The translations under genes were made by a program, and so were the position numbers. 64,000 nt of DNA, taken from the NCBI GenBank assembly GCA_002396205.1, contig DGXB01000098.1, positions 12,351 through 76,350 of the forward strand, in the 5' to 3' direction. The notes below the pieces were generated by a model, which saw only the letters and a program-made list of their open reading frames with translations, made no database searches and was not told the origin of the DNA. The first letter of the stretch is position 1, and each line of letters starts with the position of its first letter. This DNA is from Bacteroidales bacterium UBA4243 (GTDB lineage Bacteria; Bacteroidota; Bacteroidia; Bacteroidales; F082). This document shows, piece by piece, positions 47,944-57,428 of the stretch.

Positions 47944-50685
47944 ATGAGCGCAGGAAACAACCGCAAAGAAAACACTTTCAAGAAGAAGCAACCCGAGCCA
48001 GAGCCGATAGACGAGTTGCCCGAAATCATAGAGGCACCCAAAGAGGACAAGCCAAAAAAGGAGTCGCCGAAAAAAGCCGAAAAGCCCTCAAAAGACAAAA
48101 CGCCCAAAAGGCAAAAGCCCGAAAAGGAACAAAGCCCCAACGATGGCCGCATCCAGCGCATCATCGGTGTCCTATTCATCTGTCTGGCCGTATTCCTTGG
48201 CCTCGCCTTGGTGTCCTACTTGGTGAGTTTCTTCAGCGGACACCATCAAGAGTTTGGCTACCAAATATTTAGCCAAAAAGTCAACATTGAGAACCGCACT
48301 GGGCGCGCTGGCGTTTTCCTCGCCCAAACCCTCATCAAAGAGTCGTTTGGCATTGGATCGGTATTCTTCGTTTACCTGCTGACGCTCATTGGGTTGCGCC
48401 TCATCGGCACGGCCAAGATAAAGATGTGGAATGTTTGGAAATGGGCACTTTTGAGCTTGGTTTGGCTGCCTTTGTTTTTCGGATTCCTCGCGGGACCGAG
48501 ATGCGCCGTTCCGTGGTGCGCCATCTTGGGAGGAGCAGTGGGAATGTGGCTCAACATCATCTTGGACACCTACATCGGCTGGGTTGGCACGCTGCTGGTA
48601 CTCATCTTCCTGTTCCTCGTCTTCGCCGTCTACCAGTTCAACCTCACGCTCAACTATTTCAAGCAGTTGCGCGAAAAACGCGAAGAAGAACGCCGCAAGC
48701 AAGCCGCTCTCATCGCCGAACAACGCATCAAGGAAGAACTTGAAAGAGAAGAAAGGGAAAAGGAAAACGGAAACGAAAAGCAAAACGAGAACCAAATCGT
48801 CGACAAGCCTAACCCCTTTGCCCATGACAACGACCCCGACGACAGCCCCAACCTGCCTCCCGTCACAGCCTTCACCAAAGACCCTGACTTGGTCATTGTC
48901 AACCCATTACGCGACGATGACAGCCAAGAACACAAGGAAAACGTGATTGTTAAGCCCAAGGAAAAAGAAAGCGAGCAAGAACAGACCCCTGAAATCATCT
49001 TGGATCCCATAGTGACCACCTCAAACGAGGCCAAACCTGAAACCGCCCCAACCGAAACACCTGACAACGAGCCCGAAAGCGAGATAAAGCTGGAAATCGA
49101 GGAAACGCCCAAGGAAGTGACCGTCGAGAAAGACAAACCCATCGACCATTTCACCATCGACATGCCTTTCGACCCACGCTACGAGTTGCGCGACTACAAG
49201 TTCCCCACGCTCGACATGCTCAACGACTACGGCGGGAAGAAGTCGGAAATCAACGAGGAGGAACTGAACGCCAACAAGAACAAAATCGTGGAGACCTTGG
49301 GCAACTACGGCATCGCCATCGACAAGATCAAGGCGACCATCGGCCCAACGGTCACGCTTTACGAAATCATTCCCGCCCCAGGTATCCGCATCTCAAAAAT
49401 CAAGAATTTGGAGGACGACATCGCGCTGAGCCTCGCCGCCTTGGGCATCCGTATCATCGCGCCCATCCCAGGCAAAGGCACCATCGGTATCGAAGTGCCG
49501 AACAGCAAGCCCGAAACCGTCTCGATGCGCAGCGTTTTGAGTTCCGAAAAGTTCCAACACTCGAAATATGCCCTGCCTTGCGCCATCGGCAAGACCATCT
49601 CCAACGAGACCTATGTGTTCGATTTGGCCAAGATGCCGCACATCCTGATGGCTGGTGCCACTGGACAAGGTAAGTCAGTGGGACTGAACGCAATAGTCGC
49701 TTCGTTGCTCTATAGCAAGCACCCCGCTGAACTGAAATTCGTGATGGTGGACCCGAAAAAGGTGGAATTGACGCTCTACAACCGCATTGAGCGCCATTAT
49801 TTGGCAAAACTCCCTGATTCTGAAGACGCTATCATCACCGATGTGAAGAAAGTAGTGCGCACGCTCAACTCATTGTGCGTCGAGATGGATGCGCGTTACG
49901 ACCTGCTGAAAGCTGCCGAGTGCCGCAACATCATCGAATACAACGAGAAGTTCAAGGCTCGCCGCCTACTTCCTACTGAAGGCCACCGTTTCCTGCCCTA
50001 TATCGTACTCATCGTCGACGAGTTTGCCGACCTTATCATGACCGCAGGCCGCGAGGTGGAACAGCCCATCGCCCGCTTGGCCCAGTTGGCACGCGCCATC
50101 GGCATCCACTTGATCATCGCAACGCAACGTCCTTCCGTCAATGTCATCACGGGTTCCATCAAGGCCAACTTCCCTGCGCGTATCGCTTTCCGCGTCATCT
50201 CAGCCGTCGACTCCAAGACCATCCTCGACCAAAGCGGCGCCAACCAGCTCATCGGTCGCGGCGACATGTTGCTTTCGACGGGCAACGAGCTGGTGCGTCT
50301 GCAATGCGCCTTCATCGACACGCCTGAAGTGGAAACCGTCACCGAGTTCATCGGAGCCCAACGCGGTTTCGCCACGCCTTACGAGCTGCCCGATGTACCT
50401 GAAGAAGGCGGCGATGCACCTGACGTAGAGGAAGACGGCGAGCGCGACAGCCTCTTCGAGGAAGCCGCCCGTATCGTGGTGCAAACCCAACAAGGGTCCA
50501 CCTCGATGATCCAGCGCAAGCTGAAACTCGGCTACAACCGCGCAGGTCGCATCATCGACCAATTGGAGGCCGCTGGCATCGTCGGGCCGTTCTCGGGCAG
50601 CAAATCGCGCGAAGTGAAAGTGGGCACCGAAGCCGCTTTGGAACAGATTTTGCAGGACATCTACAACAAAGACAACGGAATCTGA
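47944..50685 (+). CDS. ftsK: DNA translocase FtsK/SpoIIIE
   Basis: Septum-located motor that pumps chromosome termini and helps dimer resolution. The 913 residues begin with a charged leader (1-75). Four membrane segments lie between about 78 and 232 (for example VLFICLAVFLGLALVSYLVS). A Glu/Pro/Lys-rich linker (about 240-410) and the motor follow: ITIGPTVTLYE-like start, Walker A GATGQGKS at 571-578, VMVDPKKVEL, and the LIVDEFADL Walker B. The C-terminal gamma winged helix (about 845-905) includes TSMIQRKLKLGYNRAGRIID and reads KOPS-type signals. A LolA-like gene starts 2 bp after the stop. Confidence 0.96.
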   Translation: MSAGNNRKENTFKKKQPEPEPIDELPEIIEAPKEDKPKKESPKKAEKPSKDKTPKRQKPEKEQSPNDGRIQRIIGVLFICLAVFLGLALVSYLVSFFSGHHQEFGYQIFSQKVNIENRTGRAGVFLAQTLIKESFGIGSVFFVYLLTLIGLRLIGTAKIKMWNVWKWALLSLVWLPLFFGFLAGPRCAVPWCAILGGAVGMWLNIILDTYIGWVGTLLVLIFLFLVFAVYQFNLTLNYFKQLREKREEERRKQAALIAEQRIKEELEREEREKENGNEKQNENQIVDKPNPFAHDNDPDDSPNLPPVTAFTKDPDLVIVNPLRDDDSQEHKENVIVKPKEKESEQEQTPEIILDPIVTTSNEAKPETAPTETPDNEPESEIKLEIEETPKEVTVEKDKPIDHFTIDMPFDPRYELRDYKFPTLDMLNDYGGKKSEINEEELNANKNKIVETLGNYGIAIDKIKATIGPTVTLYEIIPAPGIRISKIKNLEDDIALSLAALGIRIIAPIPGKGTIGIEVPNSKPETVSMRSVLSSEKFQHSKYALPCAIGKTISNETYVFDLAKMPHILMAGATGQGKSVGLNAIVASLLYSKHPAELKFVMVDPKKVELTLYNRIERHYLAKLPDSEDAIITDVKKVVRTLNSLCVEMDARYDLLKAAECRNIIEYNEKFKARRLLPTEGHRFLPYIVLIVDEFADLIMTAGREVEQPIARLAQLARAIGIHLIIATQRPSVNVITGSIKANFPARIAFRVISAVDSKTILDQSGANQLIGRGDMLLSTGNELVRLQCAFIDTPEVETVTEFIGAQRGFATPYELPDVPEEGGDAPDVEEDGERDSLFEEAARIVVQTQQGSTSMIQRKLKLGYNRAGRIIDQLEAAGIVGPFSGSKSREVKVGTEAALEQILQDIYNKDNGI

Positions 50686-50687
50686 CA

Positions 50688-51317
50688 ATGAAAATGAAAA
50701 CGAAAAACATCATCGCCTGCCTGTTCCTTTTGTTTGCAACACAGGCACTTACAGCACAAAACAACGCAGACATGCTTATCCGTCTCGTGGTCGACCAACT
50801 GAAGAGCCACAAGAATGTTGAGATGGTTTTCAACTACCAAATCAGTCCCGATGGGAAAAACCTGGGCGAAAGCGAAAAAGGCCATGCTTGGCTTCAAGGC
50901 GAAGCCTACAAGATTGAAATGGCCAACCAGCAAACCATCAGCGATGGCAAGACCATTTGGTCGTATCTTATTGAAGATGAGGAAGTCATGGTCAGCAATG
51001 CCACCGATGGCACCGACAACACGCCCCTGAAGCTCCTCACCTCGCTGGACGAAAGCTATGTGGCCACACTAACCGGCATCAATGCGCAAGGTCTTGCCGC
51101 CATCGAATTGGCTAACCCAAAGGGGCAATACAAGCGCGTCACCTTGAAAATCAACACGAAAAAGGTGGAATTGAAGAATGCCGACATCTACATGGAAGAC
51201 GGCAGCAAGCTCGTCGTCAACGTGGAAGAAATGAAATTCGACCAAGAATTAGACGACAAATTCTTCACCTTCGACACGAAAAAGCATCCCAAAGTGGACG
51301 TGATAGACATGCGATAA
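50688..51317 (+). CDS. LolA-like outer-membrane lipoprotein carrier
   Basis: A 209-residue periplasmic protein. A signal peptide ends near LTA-Q (residues 20-23). The LolA pattern of an open beta-barrel is visible: VEMVFNYQISPDGKN, GHAWLQGEAYKIEMANQQTI, SDGKTIWSYLIEDEEVMVSN, and a C-terminal KFDQELDDKFFTFDTKKHP. It would ferry lipoproteins from the inner to the outer membrane, matching the many lipoproteins here. It follows ftsK by 2 bp, the order common in Bacteroidetes. A 28-bp palindrome lies between it and exbB. Confidence 0.88.
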   Translation: MKMKTKNIIACLFLLFATQALTAQNNADMLIRLVVDQLKSHKNVEMVFNYQISPDGKNLGESEKGHAWLQGEAYKIEMANQQTISDGKTIWSYLIEDEEVMVSNATDGTDNTPLKLLTSLDESYVATLTGINAQGLAAIELANPKGQYKRVTLKINTKKVELKNADIYMEDGSKLVVNVEEMKFDQELDDKFFTFDTKKHPKVDVIDMR

Positions 51318-51347
51318 TGCAATAAAAACAAGACAACGGATGTTATT

Positions 51348-51375
51348 GTAGAGACGTGCCACGGCGCGTCTCTAC
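51348..51375. repeat. 28-bp GTAGAGACG palindrome, copy 3
   Basis: GTAGAGACGTGCCA paired with CGGCGCGTCTCTAC, two mismatches. It lies in the gap between the LolA-like gene and exbB, upstream of the exbB start at 51422. Confidence 0.8.
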
Positions 51376-51421
51376 GACAAACGACAATGCAACAATCAAC
51401 GATCAACAATTCAACAACAAT

Positions 51422-52120
51422 ATGAATCTCCTTCAAATCCAAGAGGCTGTCAACGACTTAGGTGCAGCCGCAGCAGAAACCGCAACCCAGCCTACGGAAT
51501 TCAAGCTCTCCATCCTCGAACTCGCCACCAAAGGCGGCTGGATCATGATTCTTTTGGCCGTTTTGTCCATCATCGCGGTCTACATCTTCATTGAAAGGTA
51601 CATCGCCGTCAGCCGTGCCACGAAATACGACAACAGTTTTATGGAACGCATCCGCGAGTACATGAAAGACGGCAAACTCGACTCCGCCAAGGCCTTGTGC
51701 CGTGGCAACTCCACTCCTATTTCACGTATGATTGAGAAAGGTCTATCACGCATTGGCAGACCTTTGGGCGACATCAACTCGGCCATCGAAAACGTTGGCA
51801 ACCTGGAAGTCGCGCAATTGGAACGTGGCGTGAGCATTCTCGCCATGATTGCCAGTGCAGCCCCCATGATTGGTTTCTTGGGCACGGTGACGGGCATGAT
51901 TCGCGCATTCTACAACATGTCGATGGCCGGCAACAACATCGACATCTCACTGCTTTCGTCGGGCATCTACGAAGCCATGGTGACCACCGTCGGCGGTCTG
52001 ATTGTCGGCATCTTCGCCTATTTCTTCCACGCCATCCTCTCAAGCAAAATCCAGAAAGTCGTCAACCTGCTCGAAGCCAAGGCCACCGAGTTCATGGATG
52101 TTTTGAATGAACCCGCCTAA
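51422..52120 (+). CDS. exbB: ExbB/TolQ-type proton channel protein
   Basis: A 232-residue inner-membrane subunit that uses the proton gradient to energise TonB. Three membrane segments are visible: about 33-56 (GGWIMILLAVLSIIAVYIFI), about 137-165 (LAMIASAAPMIGFLGTVTGM) and about 180-205 (YEAMVTTVGGLIVGIFAYFF). The GFLGTVTGM signature is intact. ATG 51422 was chosen because the upstream open frame runs through the palindromic repeat. It starts an exbB-exbD-tonB-folC run. Confidence 0.92.
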   Translation: MNLLQIQEAVNDLGAAAAETATQPTEFKLSILELATKGGWIMILLAVLSIIAVYIFIERYIAVSRATKYDNSFMERIREYMKDGKLDSAKALCRGNSTPISRMIEKGLSRIGRPLGDINSAIENVGNLEVAQLERGVSILAMIASAAPMIGFLGTVTGMIRAFYNMSMAGNNIDISLLSSGIYEAMVTTVGGLIVGIFAYFFHAILSSKIQKVVNLLEAKATEFMDVLNEPA

Positions 52121-52132
52121 AACCAGCGCATT

Positions 52133-52549
52133 ATGGCTATCAAATCAAGAAATAAGGTAGAGCCTACGTTCAACTCCTCTTCGATGTCGGACTTGGTGTT
52201 CCTGCTGCTGATTTTCTTCATGCTGACATCAACGTTGGTCGCGCCCAATGCCATCAAGCTGTTGCTGCCATCGAGCAACAGCAAGACCATGGCCAAGCAG
52301 ACCGTCACCGTTTACGTCGACGAAAACTATCAATACCAAGTGAACGAAACCAAGGTGCTTGACGAAACCCAACTCACAGACCTCATCAACACCGCCATTG
52401 GCAACGACTCGCAAGCCACCGTTGTACTCCGTTCGGACAAGACCGTACCCGTGCAATACATCGTCAACGTGATTGATGCCGTCAACGAAATCAACAACGC
52501 GACAAGCAACAACCACAAAGTCATTTTGGCCACTTCGCCGAAAAAATAA
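52133..52549 (+). CDS. exbD: ExbD/TolR-type proton channel protein
   Basis: A 138-residue single-pass protein. A short cytoplasmic start is followed by a membrane helix (about 17-38, MSDLVFLLLIFFMLTSTLVA) whose Asp19 is the expected proton-carrying residue. The periplasmic domain contains VTVYVDENYQYQVNE and VVLRSDKTVPVQYIVNVIDA. 12 bp after exbB and 9 bp before the TonB gene. Confidence 0.92.
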   Translation: MAIKSRNKVEPTFNSSSMSDLVFLLLIFFMLTSTLVAPNAIKLLLPSSNSKTMAKQTVTVYVDENYQYQVNETKVLDETQLTDLINTAIGNDSQATVVLRSDKTVPVQYIVNVIDAVNEINNATSNNHKVILATSPKK

Positions 52550-52558
52550 GGAGGAACC

Positions 52559-53317
52559 ATGGACAACAAAGAGAAGAAAGACAAAGGCATAGCCGTGGCG
52601 GGAACCATAGTCGTGCACGCTTTGGCCGTGCTCGTTTTGTTCCTTATGGCCTTCAGGACGCCTTTGCCCCTACCCGGAGAGGAAGGCGTAGAGGTCGATT
52701 TGGGCATGATGGACCAAGGCATGGGCAACATCCAGCCCGAAAAGCCTGCCATCCCCATGGCCTCGCAACCTGAGCAGCAACAGAGCAAGAGCAAGGAAGA
52801 CATCGCCACCAGCAACGACGAAGAAGCTCCTGCGCTGGAAAAACCGAAAAACACCAAGCCAAAACAAGAAAAACCTGCCGAAGAGCCTAAGCCACAGGTG
52901 AACAAGAAAGCCTTGTTCAAAGGCAGCAACAACCCGCAGGCAGGCGGCTCGGAAGGTATCACCGGACAACCTGGCGACCAAGGCAAGCCCAATGGATTGG
53001 CTGGAATCAAGAAATATGACGGCCAAGGCGGAAAAGGCAATGGCACGGGCTACGACCTCGGTGGCCGTGGCGCGAAGAGTCTGCACCGCCCCAACGACGA
53101 CTTCAGCGAAGAAGGCATCGTCGTTGTCGACATTTGGGTCAACCGCTCTGGACAAGTCACCCGCGCAGAAGTGGCCACCAAAGGCACCACGCTGATCAAC
53201 AGCGACATGCGCCAAAAAGCAAAACAAGCCGCCTTGCGTTCCACCTTCGCCGCCGACCCCGACGCTCCCGAAGAACAACACGGCACCATCACTTATACTT
53301 TCGTCATCAATCAATAA
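52559..53317 (+). CDS. tonB: TonB-like energy transducer
   Basis: A 252-residue protein with a membrane anchor at about 11-31 (VAGTIVVHALAVLVLFLMAF), bearing the conserved SxxxH-type His. A Lys/Pro/Glu-rich periplasmic linker (about 75-125, KPKQEKPAEEPKPQ) follows. The glycine-rich stretch (about 125-175) precedes a TonB C-terminal domain (GIVVVDIWVNRSGQVTRAEV, about 183-252). It would pass energy to outer-membrane TonB-dependent transporters. It follows exbD by 9 bp and precedes folC by 2 bp. Confidence 0.88.
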   Translation: MDNKEKKDKGIAVAGTIVVHALAVLVLFLMAFRTPLPLPGEEGVEVDLGMMDQGMGNIQPEKPAIPMASQPEQQQSKSKEDIATSNDEEAPALEKPKNTKPKQEKPAEEPKPQVNKKALFKGSNNPQAGGSEGITGQPGDQGKPNGLAGIKKYDGQGGKGNGTGYDLGGRGAKSLHRPNDDFSEEGIVVVDIWVNRSGQVTRAEVATKGTTLINSDMRQKAKQAALRSTFAADPDAPEEQHGTITYTFVINQ

Positions 53318-53319
53318 CA

Positions 53320-54606
53320 ATGGACTACAAAGAGACCCTCGATTGGATGTTCAACAAACTCCCAATGTATCAGCGCATTGGAGCCGCCGCCTACAAGGCC
53401 GACCTCAACAACACCATCCAACTTCTTCAGTTTTTGGACAACCCACACCGTAACTTCAAGTCGGTGCATGTGGCTGGGACCAACGGCAAAGGTTCCACCT
53501 CGCACATGTTGGCCTCCGTCTTCCAAGAAGCAGGCTACAAGACGGGACTTTACACCTCGCCCCACCTCCGCGACTTCCGCGAACGCATCCGCATCAATGG
53601 AGAAATGATTCCCGAAGAGAATGTGGTGCAATTCATTGACACTTACAAAGCTAAATTCGAGGCGATGGAACTCTCCTTCTTCGAGATGACCGTGGGCATG
53701 GCCTTCGACTATTTCTCGAAAGAAAAGGTCGACATTGCCATTGTCGAAGTGGGCATGGGCGGACGTTTGGACTCCACCAACCTTATCACGCCCGAGCTGA
53801 GCATCATCACCAACATCGACTTCGACCACATGAAGTTCTTGGGCGACACGCGGGCCAAGATTGCCTACGAAAAGGCCGGCATCATCAAGCCCAACGTCCC
53901 TGTTGTGATTGGCGAGACCCATCCCGAGACCCAGCAAGTCTTTATCGACAAGGCCAAGGAATGCAACAGCCCCATCTATTTCGCCGACCAGATCTTCGAC
54001 TGCGACAAAATCCATATCGAATCGCAAACCGAACAGCAATTTGATGTTTGGAAAAACAGCGAACTCTACATGGAAGCTCTCGAAATCCCGCTCATGGGCA
54101 ACTACCAGCAGAAAAACCTCACCACCGTGATGTGTGCCCTCGACCTGCTGCGCGAGAAATTCAACCTCTCGGAAGACGACATCCGCGACGGCATCGCCAA
54201 AGTCATCAGAAACACCCACCTCATGGGTCGCTGGCAAATCCTTTGCAAAGACCCGCTCACCATTGCCGACACGGGACACAACGTGGCCGGCATCACCGAA
54301 GTGGTGAGCCAACTGGCCGAGATGAGCTACGGAAAGCTGCATTTCGTGCTCGGCATGGTCAACGACAAAGACATCGACAGCGTTTTGCAACTGTTGCCGC
54401 GTGGTGCCGAGTATTATTTCTGCAAAGCAGACATTCCCAGAGGATTGGATGCTAACATCTTGGCCGAAAAGGCCTTCGAGATGGGCTTGCGCGGACAAGT
54501 TTATGAATCGGTGAGCCATGCCTACCGTTCGGCGGTCAACAATGCCCATTTCGGCGACGTGGTCTTCGTTGGAGGCAGCAATTTCACCGTGGCTGAGGTC
54601 GTGTAA
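53320..54606 (+). CDS. folC: Folylpolyglutamate/dihydrofolate synthase
   Basis: Adds glutamate to dihydropteroate and tetrahydrofolate. The 428-residue Mur-ligase-fold enzyme has the P-loop VAGTNGKGST (51-60), YTSPHLRDFRERIRING, the metal-site EVGMGGRLDSTN, and IDFDHMKFLGDTRAKIAYEK in family order. The C-terminal domain carries GRWQILCKDPLTIADTGHN. ATG 53320 lies 2 bp after tonB and the frame upstream only covers tonB. Co-transcription with the exb-ton genes is likely. Converges with mazG. Confidence 0.95.
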   Translation: MDYKETLDWMFNKLPMYQRIGAAAYKADLNNTIQLLQFLDNPHRNFKSVHVAGTNGKGSTSHMLASVFQEAGYKTGLYTSPHLRDFRERIRINGEMIPEENVVQFIDTYKAKFEAMELSFFEMTVGMAFDYFSKEKVDIAIVEVGMGGRLDSTNLITPELSIITNIDFDHMKFLGDTRAKIAYEKAGIIKPNVPVVIGETHPETQQVFIDKAKECNSPIYFADQIFDCDKIHIESQTEQQFDVWKNSELYMEALEIPLMGNYQQKNLTTVMCALDLLREKFNLSEDDIRDGIAKVIRNTHLMGRWQILCKDPLTIADTGHNVAGITEVVSQLAEMSYGKLHFVLGMVNDKDIDSVLQLLPRGAEYYFCKADIPRGLDANILAEKAFEMGLRGQVYESVSHAYRSAVNNAHFGDVVFVGGSNFTVAEVV

Positions 54607-54619
54607 AACCTACATCAAG

Positions 54620-55396
54620 TTAAGGGAGTAATTCCTTCGCTTCCTTCCAATAACCAATCATTTCATCAATGGTGAGGTGCTGCACGCCCTTGCCTTGCTC
54701 GCGGGCGCGTTGCTCCACATGGGCGAAACGCTGGCGGAACTTCTTGTTGGTCTTCTCCAAGGCGTCGTCGGGGTTCGCTCCGATGTAGTTGCCGTAGGCA
54801 GCCAAGGCGAAGAGCAGGTCGCCATATTCCTCCTCCACGCGCTCGGCGTTGTCGGGCTTTTGCAGCTCGGCAAAGAGCTCTGCCTTCTCCTCCTCCACCT
54901 TCTGCCACGCCTGCTCTGCGTTGGGCCAACGGAAGCCCACGCCCGAAGTCTTTTGGTGCATCCGATAGGCCTTCAAAAGCGAAGGCAAGCCATCGGGCAC
55001 GCCGCCCAGCACACTGCGATTGTGTTCGCGCTCCAATTTAATGCGTTCCCAGTTCTCCTCCACCTGCTCAGCGTTCTCAACATGCTCGTTGCCAAAGATA
55101 TGCGGATGGCGACGAATCATCTTCTCGCAGATGCCGTTGAGGACGTCGGCAATATCAAAGACGCCTTGTTCCTGCCCAATCTTTGCATAAAAGACGATGT
55201 GGAGCATGAGGTCGCCGAGTTCCTTTTTCACCTCATTGAGGTCGTCGTTGAGGATGGCTTGGCTGAGTTCGTAGGTCTCCTCGATGGTGAGGTGGCGCAG
55301 GCTGTGGATGGTTTGGGTGCTGTCCCAGGGGCAGCCCGCACGCACTGCGTCCATGATATCCAAAAGCCGTTTGAAGGCTTGTAGTCTTTCGTCCAT
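54620..55396 (-). CDS. mazG: Nucleoside triphosphate pyrophosphohydrolase MazG
   Basis: Hydrolyses (d)NTPs to monophosphates, a house-cleaning enzyme that may also lower ppGpp. The 258 residues contain two MazG repeats. The first (about 5-105) has CPWDSTQTIHSLRHLTIEET with EETYELSQAI and ELGDLMLHIVFYA, supplying the four metal-binding acidic residues. HPHIFGNEH and GVPDGLPSLLKAYRMHQKTS bridge to the second (about 165-255), with EEEKAELFAEL and EEEYGDLLFALAAY. ATG 55396 was chosen since MDERLQAFKRLLDIM is the family start and the -7 box lies at 55417-55424. Confidence 0.95.
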   Translation of the reverse strand: MDERLQAFKRLLDIMDAVRAGCPWDSTQTIHSLRHLTIEETYELSQAILNDDLNEVKKELGDLMLHIVFYAKIGQEQGVFDIADVLNGICEKMIRRHPHIFGNEHVENAEQVEENWERIKLEREHNRSVLGGVPDGLPSLLKAYRMHQKTSGVGFRWPNAEQAWQKVEEEKAELFAELQKPDNAERVEEEYGDLLFALAAYGNYIGANPDDALEKTNKKFRQRFAHVEQRAREQGKGVQHLTIDEMIGYWKEAKELLP

Positions 55397-55416
55397 GATG
55401 AATTGATTTGAAGATG

Positions 55417-55424
55417 CAAAGGTA
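55417..55424 (-). promoter_or_regulatory. Bacteroidetes -7 box for mazG
   Basis: Minus-strand TACCTTTG followed by CATC, 20 nt before the mazG ATG. Confidence 0.65.
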
Positions 55425-55467
55425 TGGATTTTTGCGCAGTCGGGCCGACTAAGCGCCCAGAATTTTG

Positions 55468-55475
55468 TACCTTTG
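55468..55475 (+). promoter_or_regulatory. Bacteroidetes -7 box for the PagL-like gene
   Basis: TACCTTTG followed by CAG, 8 nt before ATG 55484. It excludes the upstream in-frame ATG at 55424. Confidence 0.65.
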
Positions 55476-55483
55476 CAGCCCCA

Positions 55484-56680
55484 ATGGAACGACAACGCCG
55501 CCATATCCTTTTCGCACTGTGTACCCTATTATTAATAGGAGGTCACGCGAAAGCGCAACTAAGCCACCGCAATTATGAGGTTGAGGCTCGTGTGCACTAT
55601 GGCTACATGTATTTCCAAAACGATGAATTCCACTCTGCTTTAGGCCGTTACAGTCGGCACACGCCGAGCTACGAGCTGTCGATCCACCGAAACACCTACG
55701 GCGAAAACCGCTGGGAGGTGCTGCACAACTACCCTTCCATCGGGTTCACCTTCTATTATTCCAGCTTCGGCAACGACAGCATCTCCGCCGAGTTGGGCAA
55801 GGTGTTCGCCCTCTACCCGTTCATCAACTTCCCCATCACGCCGAGCGAGACGAGCAAGCTGACATTCAAACTGGGCGTGGGCGTCTCCTACCTAACCAAC
55901 AAGTTCGACCCGAAGGAGAACTTCCACAACTATGCCATCGGCTCGCACGTGAACGCGGCCATCAACCTGTCGTTTGAATACCGGCAACGCATCGTCGATC
56001 GGCTGCATTGGGTGACCTCGGTCGGCCTGACACACTTCTCGAACGGTGCCACCCGCTCGCCCAACATGGGCATCAACATCTTCAGTGTGGCCACGGGGCT
56101 TTCCTGGTATCTGGCAGCGCCCAAAGCCCACATAGACAAGCGTTTGCGCCCGAAGAACTACCTCTTCGAGTTTGACGGCAAGCGGCATTTCGTCACCGAC
56201 TACCAATACACGCTCGGTTTCAAGGACTTGAGCCAGCAATATGGGGCACACGAGTATTTCTTCGTTCACGACTTGGCCGCCAACTTCATGTTCCAGCTCA
56301 CCGAGCGCGACCGTTTGGGACTCGGCATCGAACTCGTTTACGACAACTCCGACAAGATCACCAAGCCCGACTGGAACATGTATCTCAAACCAGGCTTCCT
56401 GATTGCATACGAGATGATGCTCGACCGCGTCAGCTTCATGTTCAACGTGGGCTTGCGCAACAACGTGCCGCTCAACTCATCATCGCTCGGCTTCCTGTTT
56501 TACCAAAAGGTGGCAGCCCGTTATTACTTCAACGACAACCTGTTTGCCACCCTCGCCTTCACCACCTACGACATCAAGGCCGACTTCATCAGCGTCGGCA
56601 TCGGCTATCACATACAACACAAATACTATTTGCCGCGCCATGGAAAGAAACCACATCGCAGTCCTGTTTTTCCTCGTTAG
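55484..56680 (+). CDS. PagL-like lipid A deacylase (acyloxyacyl hydrolase family)
   Basis: A 398-residue outer-membrane protein. A signal peptide ends near KAQ (residues 22-25). The rest is rich in amphipathic aromatic strands. The PagL-type active-site motif GLTHFSNGATRSPNMG contains His184 and Ser186, the expected catalytic pair for removing the 3-O acyl chain of lipid A. It is about twice the length of Pseudomonas PagL; extra C-terminal strands (about 240-390) extend the barrel. The start fits the promoter at 55468. The next gene (GIN lipoprotein) overlaps its 3' end by 41 bp, so they are co-transcribed. Confidence 0.8.
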   Translation: MERQRRHILFALCTLLLIGGHAKAQLSHRNYEVEARVHYGYMYFQNDEFHSALGRYSRHTPSYELSIHRNTYGENRWEVLHNYPSIGFTFYYSSFGNDSISAELGKVFALYPFINFPITPSETSKLTFKLGVGVSYLTNKFDPKENFHNYAIGSHVNAAINLSFEYRQRIVDRLHWVTSVGLTHFSNGATRSPNMGINIFSVATGLSWYLAAPKAHIDKRLRPKNYLFEFDGKRHFVTDYQYTLGFKDLSQQYGAHEYFFVHDLAANFMFQLTERDRLGLGIELVYDNSDKITKPDWNMYLKPGFLIAYEMMLDRVSFMFNVGLRNNVPLNSSSLGFLFYQKVAARYYFNDNLFATLAFTTYDIKADFISVGIGYHIQHKYYLPRHGKKPHRSPVFPR

Positions 56681-57428
56681 CATAGCCATGGCTTCGTGCA
56701 CCAAGGTGGACGCGCTCTTCAACAACGGCGAGCCTATCACCGAGCAACGCAGCGTGGAAAAGGATTTCAACGCCATCTCGATGTCCAACAACGTGAATGT
56801 CAAGTTGGTACACGACAGGCAACCCCGATTGGAACTCACATGCCCGAAGAACCTCATTGAGAAAGTCACGACAGAAATCGTTGGCGACACCCTATACATC
56901 AAAAACGAAAACGACTTCAACTGGCTGCGGAGCTTCGACTACAGCATCGACCTGACCGTTTATTACGACAGCCTGCGGCTCATCAACTACGCCTCCATCG
57001 GCAACCTGCTTTGCACCGACTCCATCAAAGGCATCGCCGAACAGACCATCGACTCGACAGAGATGGACATCGACACGACATGGACCAACAGCTTCTATCT
57101 CAACATCAACGAAGGCTGCGGCAACATCGACCTCACTTTCGACTGCGGTGTGCTGAAAACGCAATTCGGCAACGGCACTTCGGAAGTGACACTCAAGGGC
57201 CAATCGAGCTACACCGAAATCAACATGAGAAGCTACGGTGTGGTTCATGCCGAAAACCTCAACTCCAACTTCGTCAGGGTGCAGTCCTACTCGACCAACG
57301 ATGCCTACGTTTGGGCCAGGACCAAACTCACCGTGTGGCTCCATAGCATTGGAAACGTGTATTATAAAGGCAATCCTTGGGTCGTCAAGGAATGCTATGG
57401 CGACGGTCAAGTCATCAAACTGGAATAA
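56640..57428 (+). CDS. GIN-domain (DUF2807) lipoprotein
   Basis: A 262-residue lipoprotein with lipobox AMASC (Cys20). The body matches the GIN/DUF2807 beta-helix: ITEQRSVEKDFNAISMSNNV, VNVKLVHDRQPRLELTCPKN, then strand ladders ending VYYKGNPWVVKECYGDGQVI. The GSG-type turns of other GIN domains are weaker here. ATG 56640 lies inside the PagL-like gene (41-bp overlap) and is the one giving a lipobox. Function unknown; inferred to be a surface or periplasmic adhesive module. Confidence 0.78.
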   Translation: MERNHIAVLFFLVSIAMASCTKVDALFNNGEPITEQRSVEKDFNAISMSNNVNVKLVHDRQPRLELTCPKNLIEKVTTEIVGDTLYIKNENDFNWLRSFDYSIDLTVYYDSLRLINYASIGNLLCTDSIKGIAEQTIDSTEMDIDTTWTNSFYLNINEGCGNIDLTFDCGVLKTQFGNGTSEVTLKGQSSYTEINMRSYGVVHAENLNSNFVRVQSYSTNDAYVWARTKLTVWLHSIGNVYYKGNPWVVKECYGDGQVIKLE

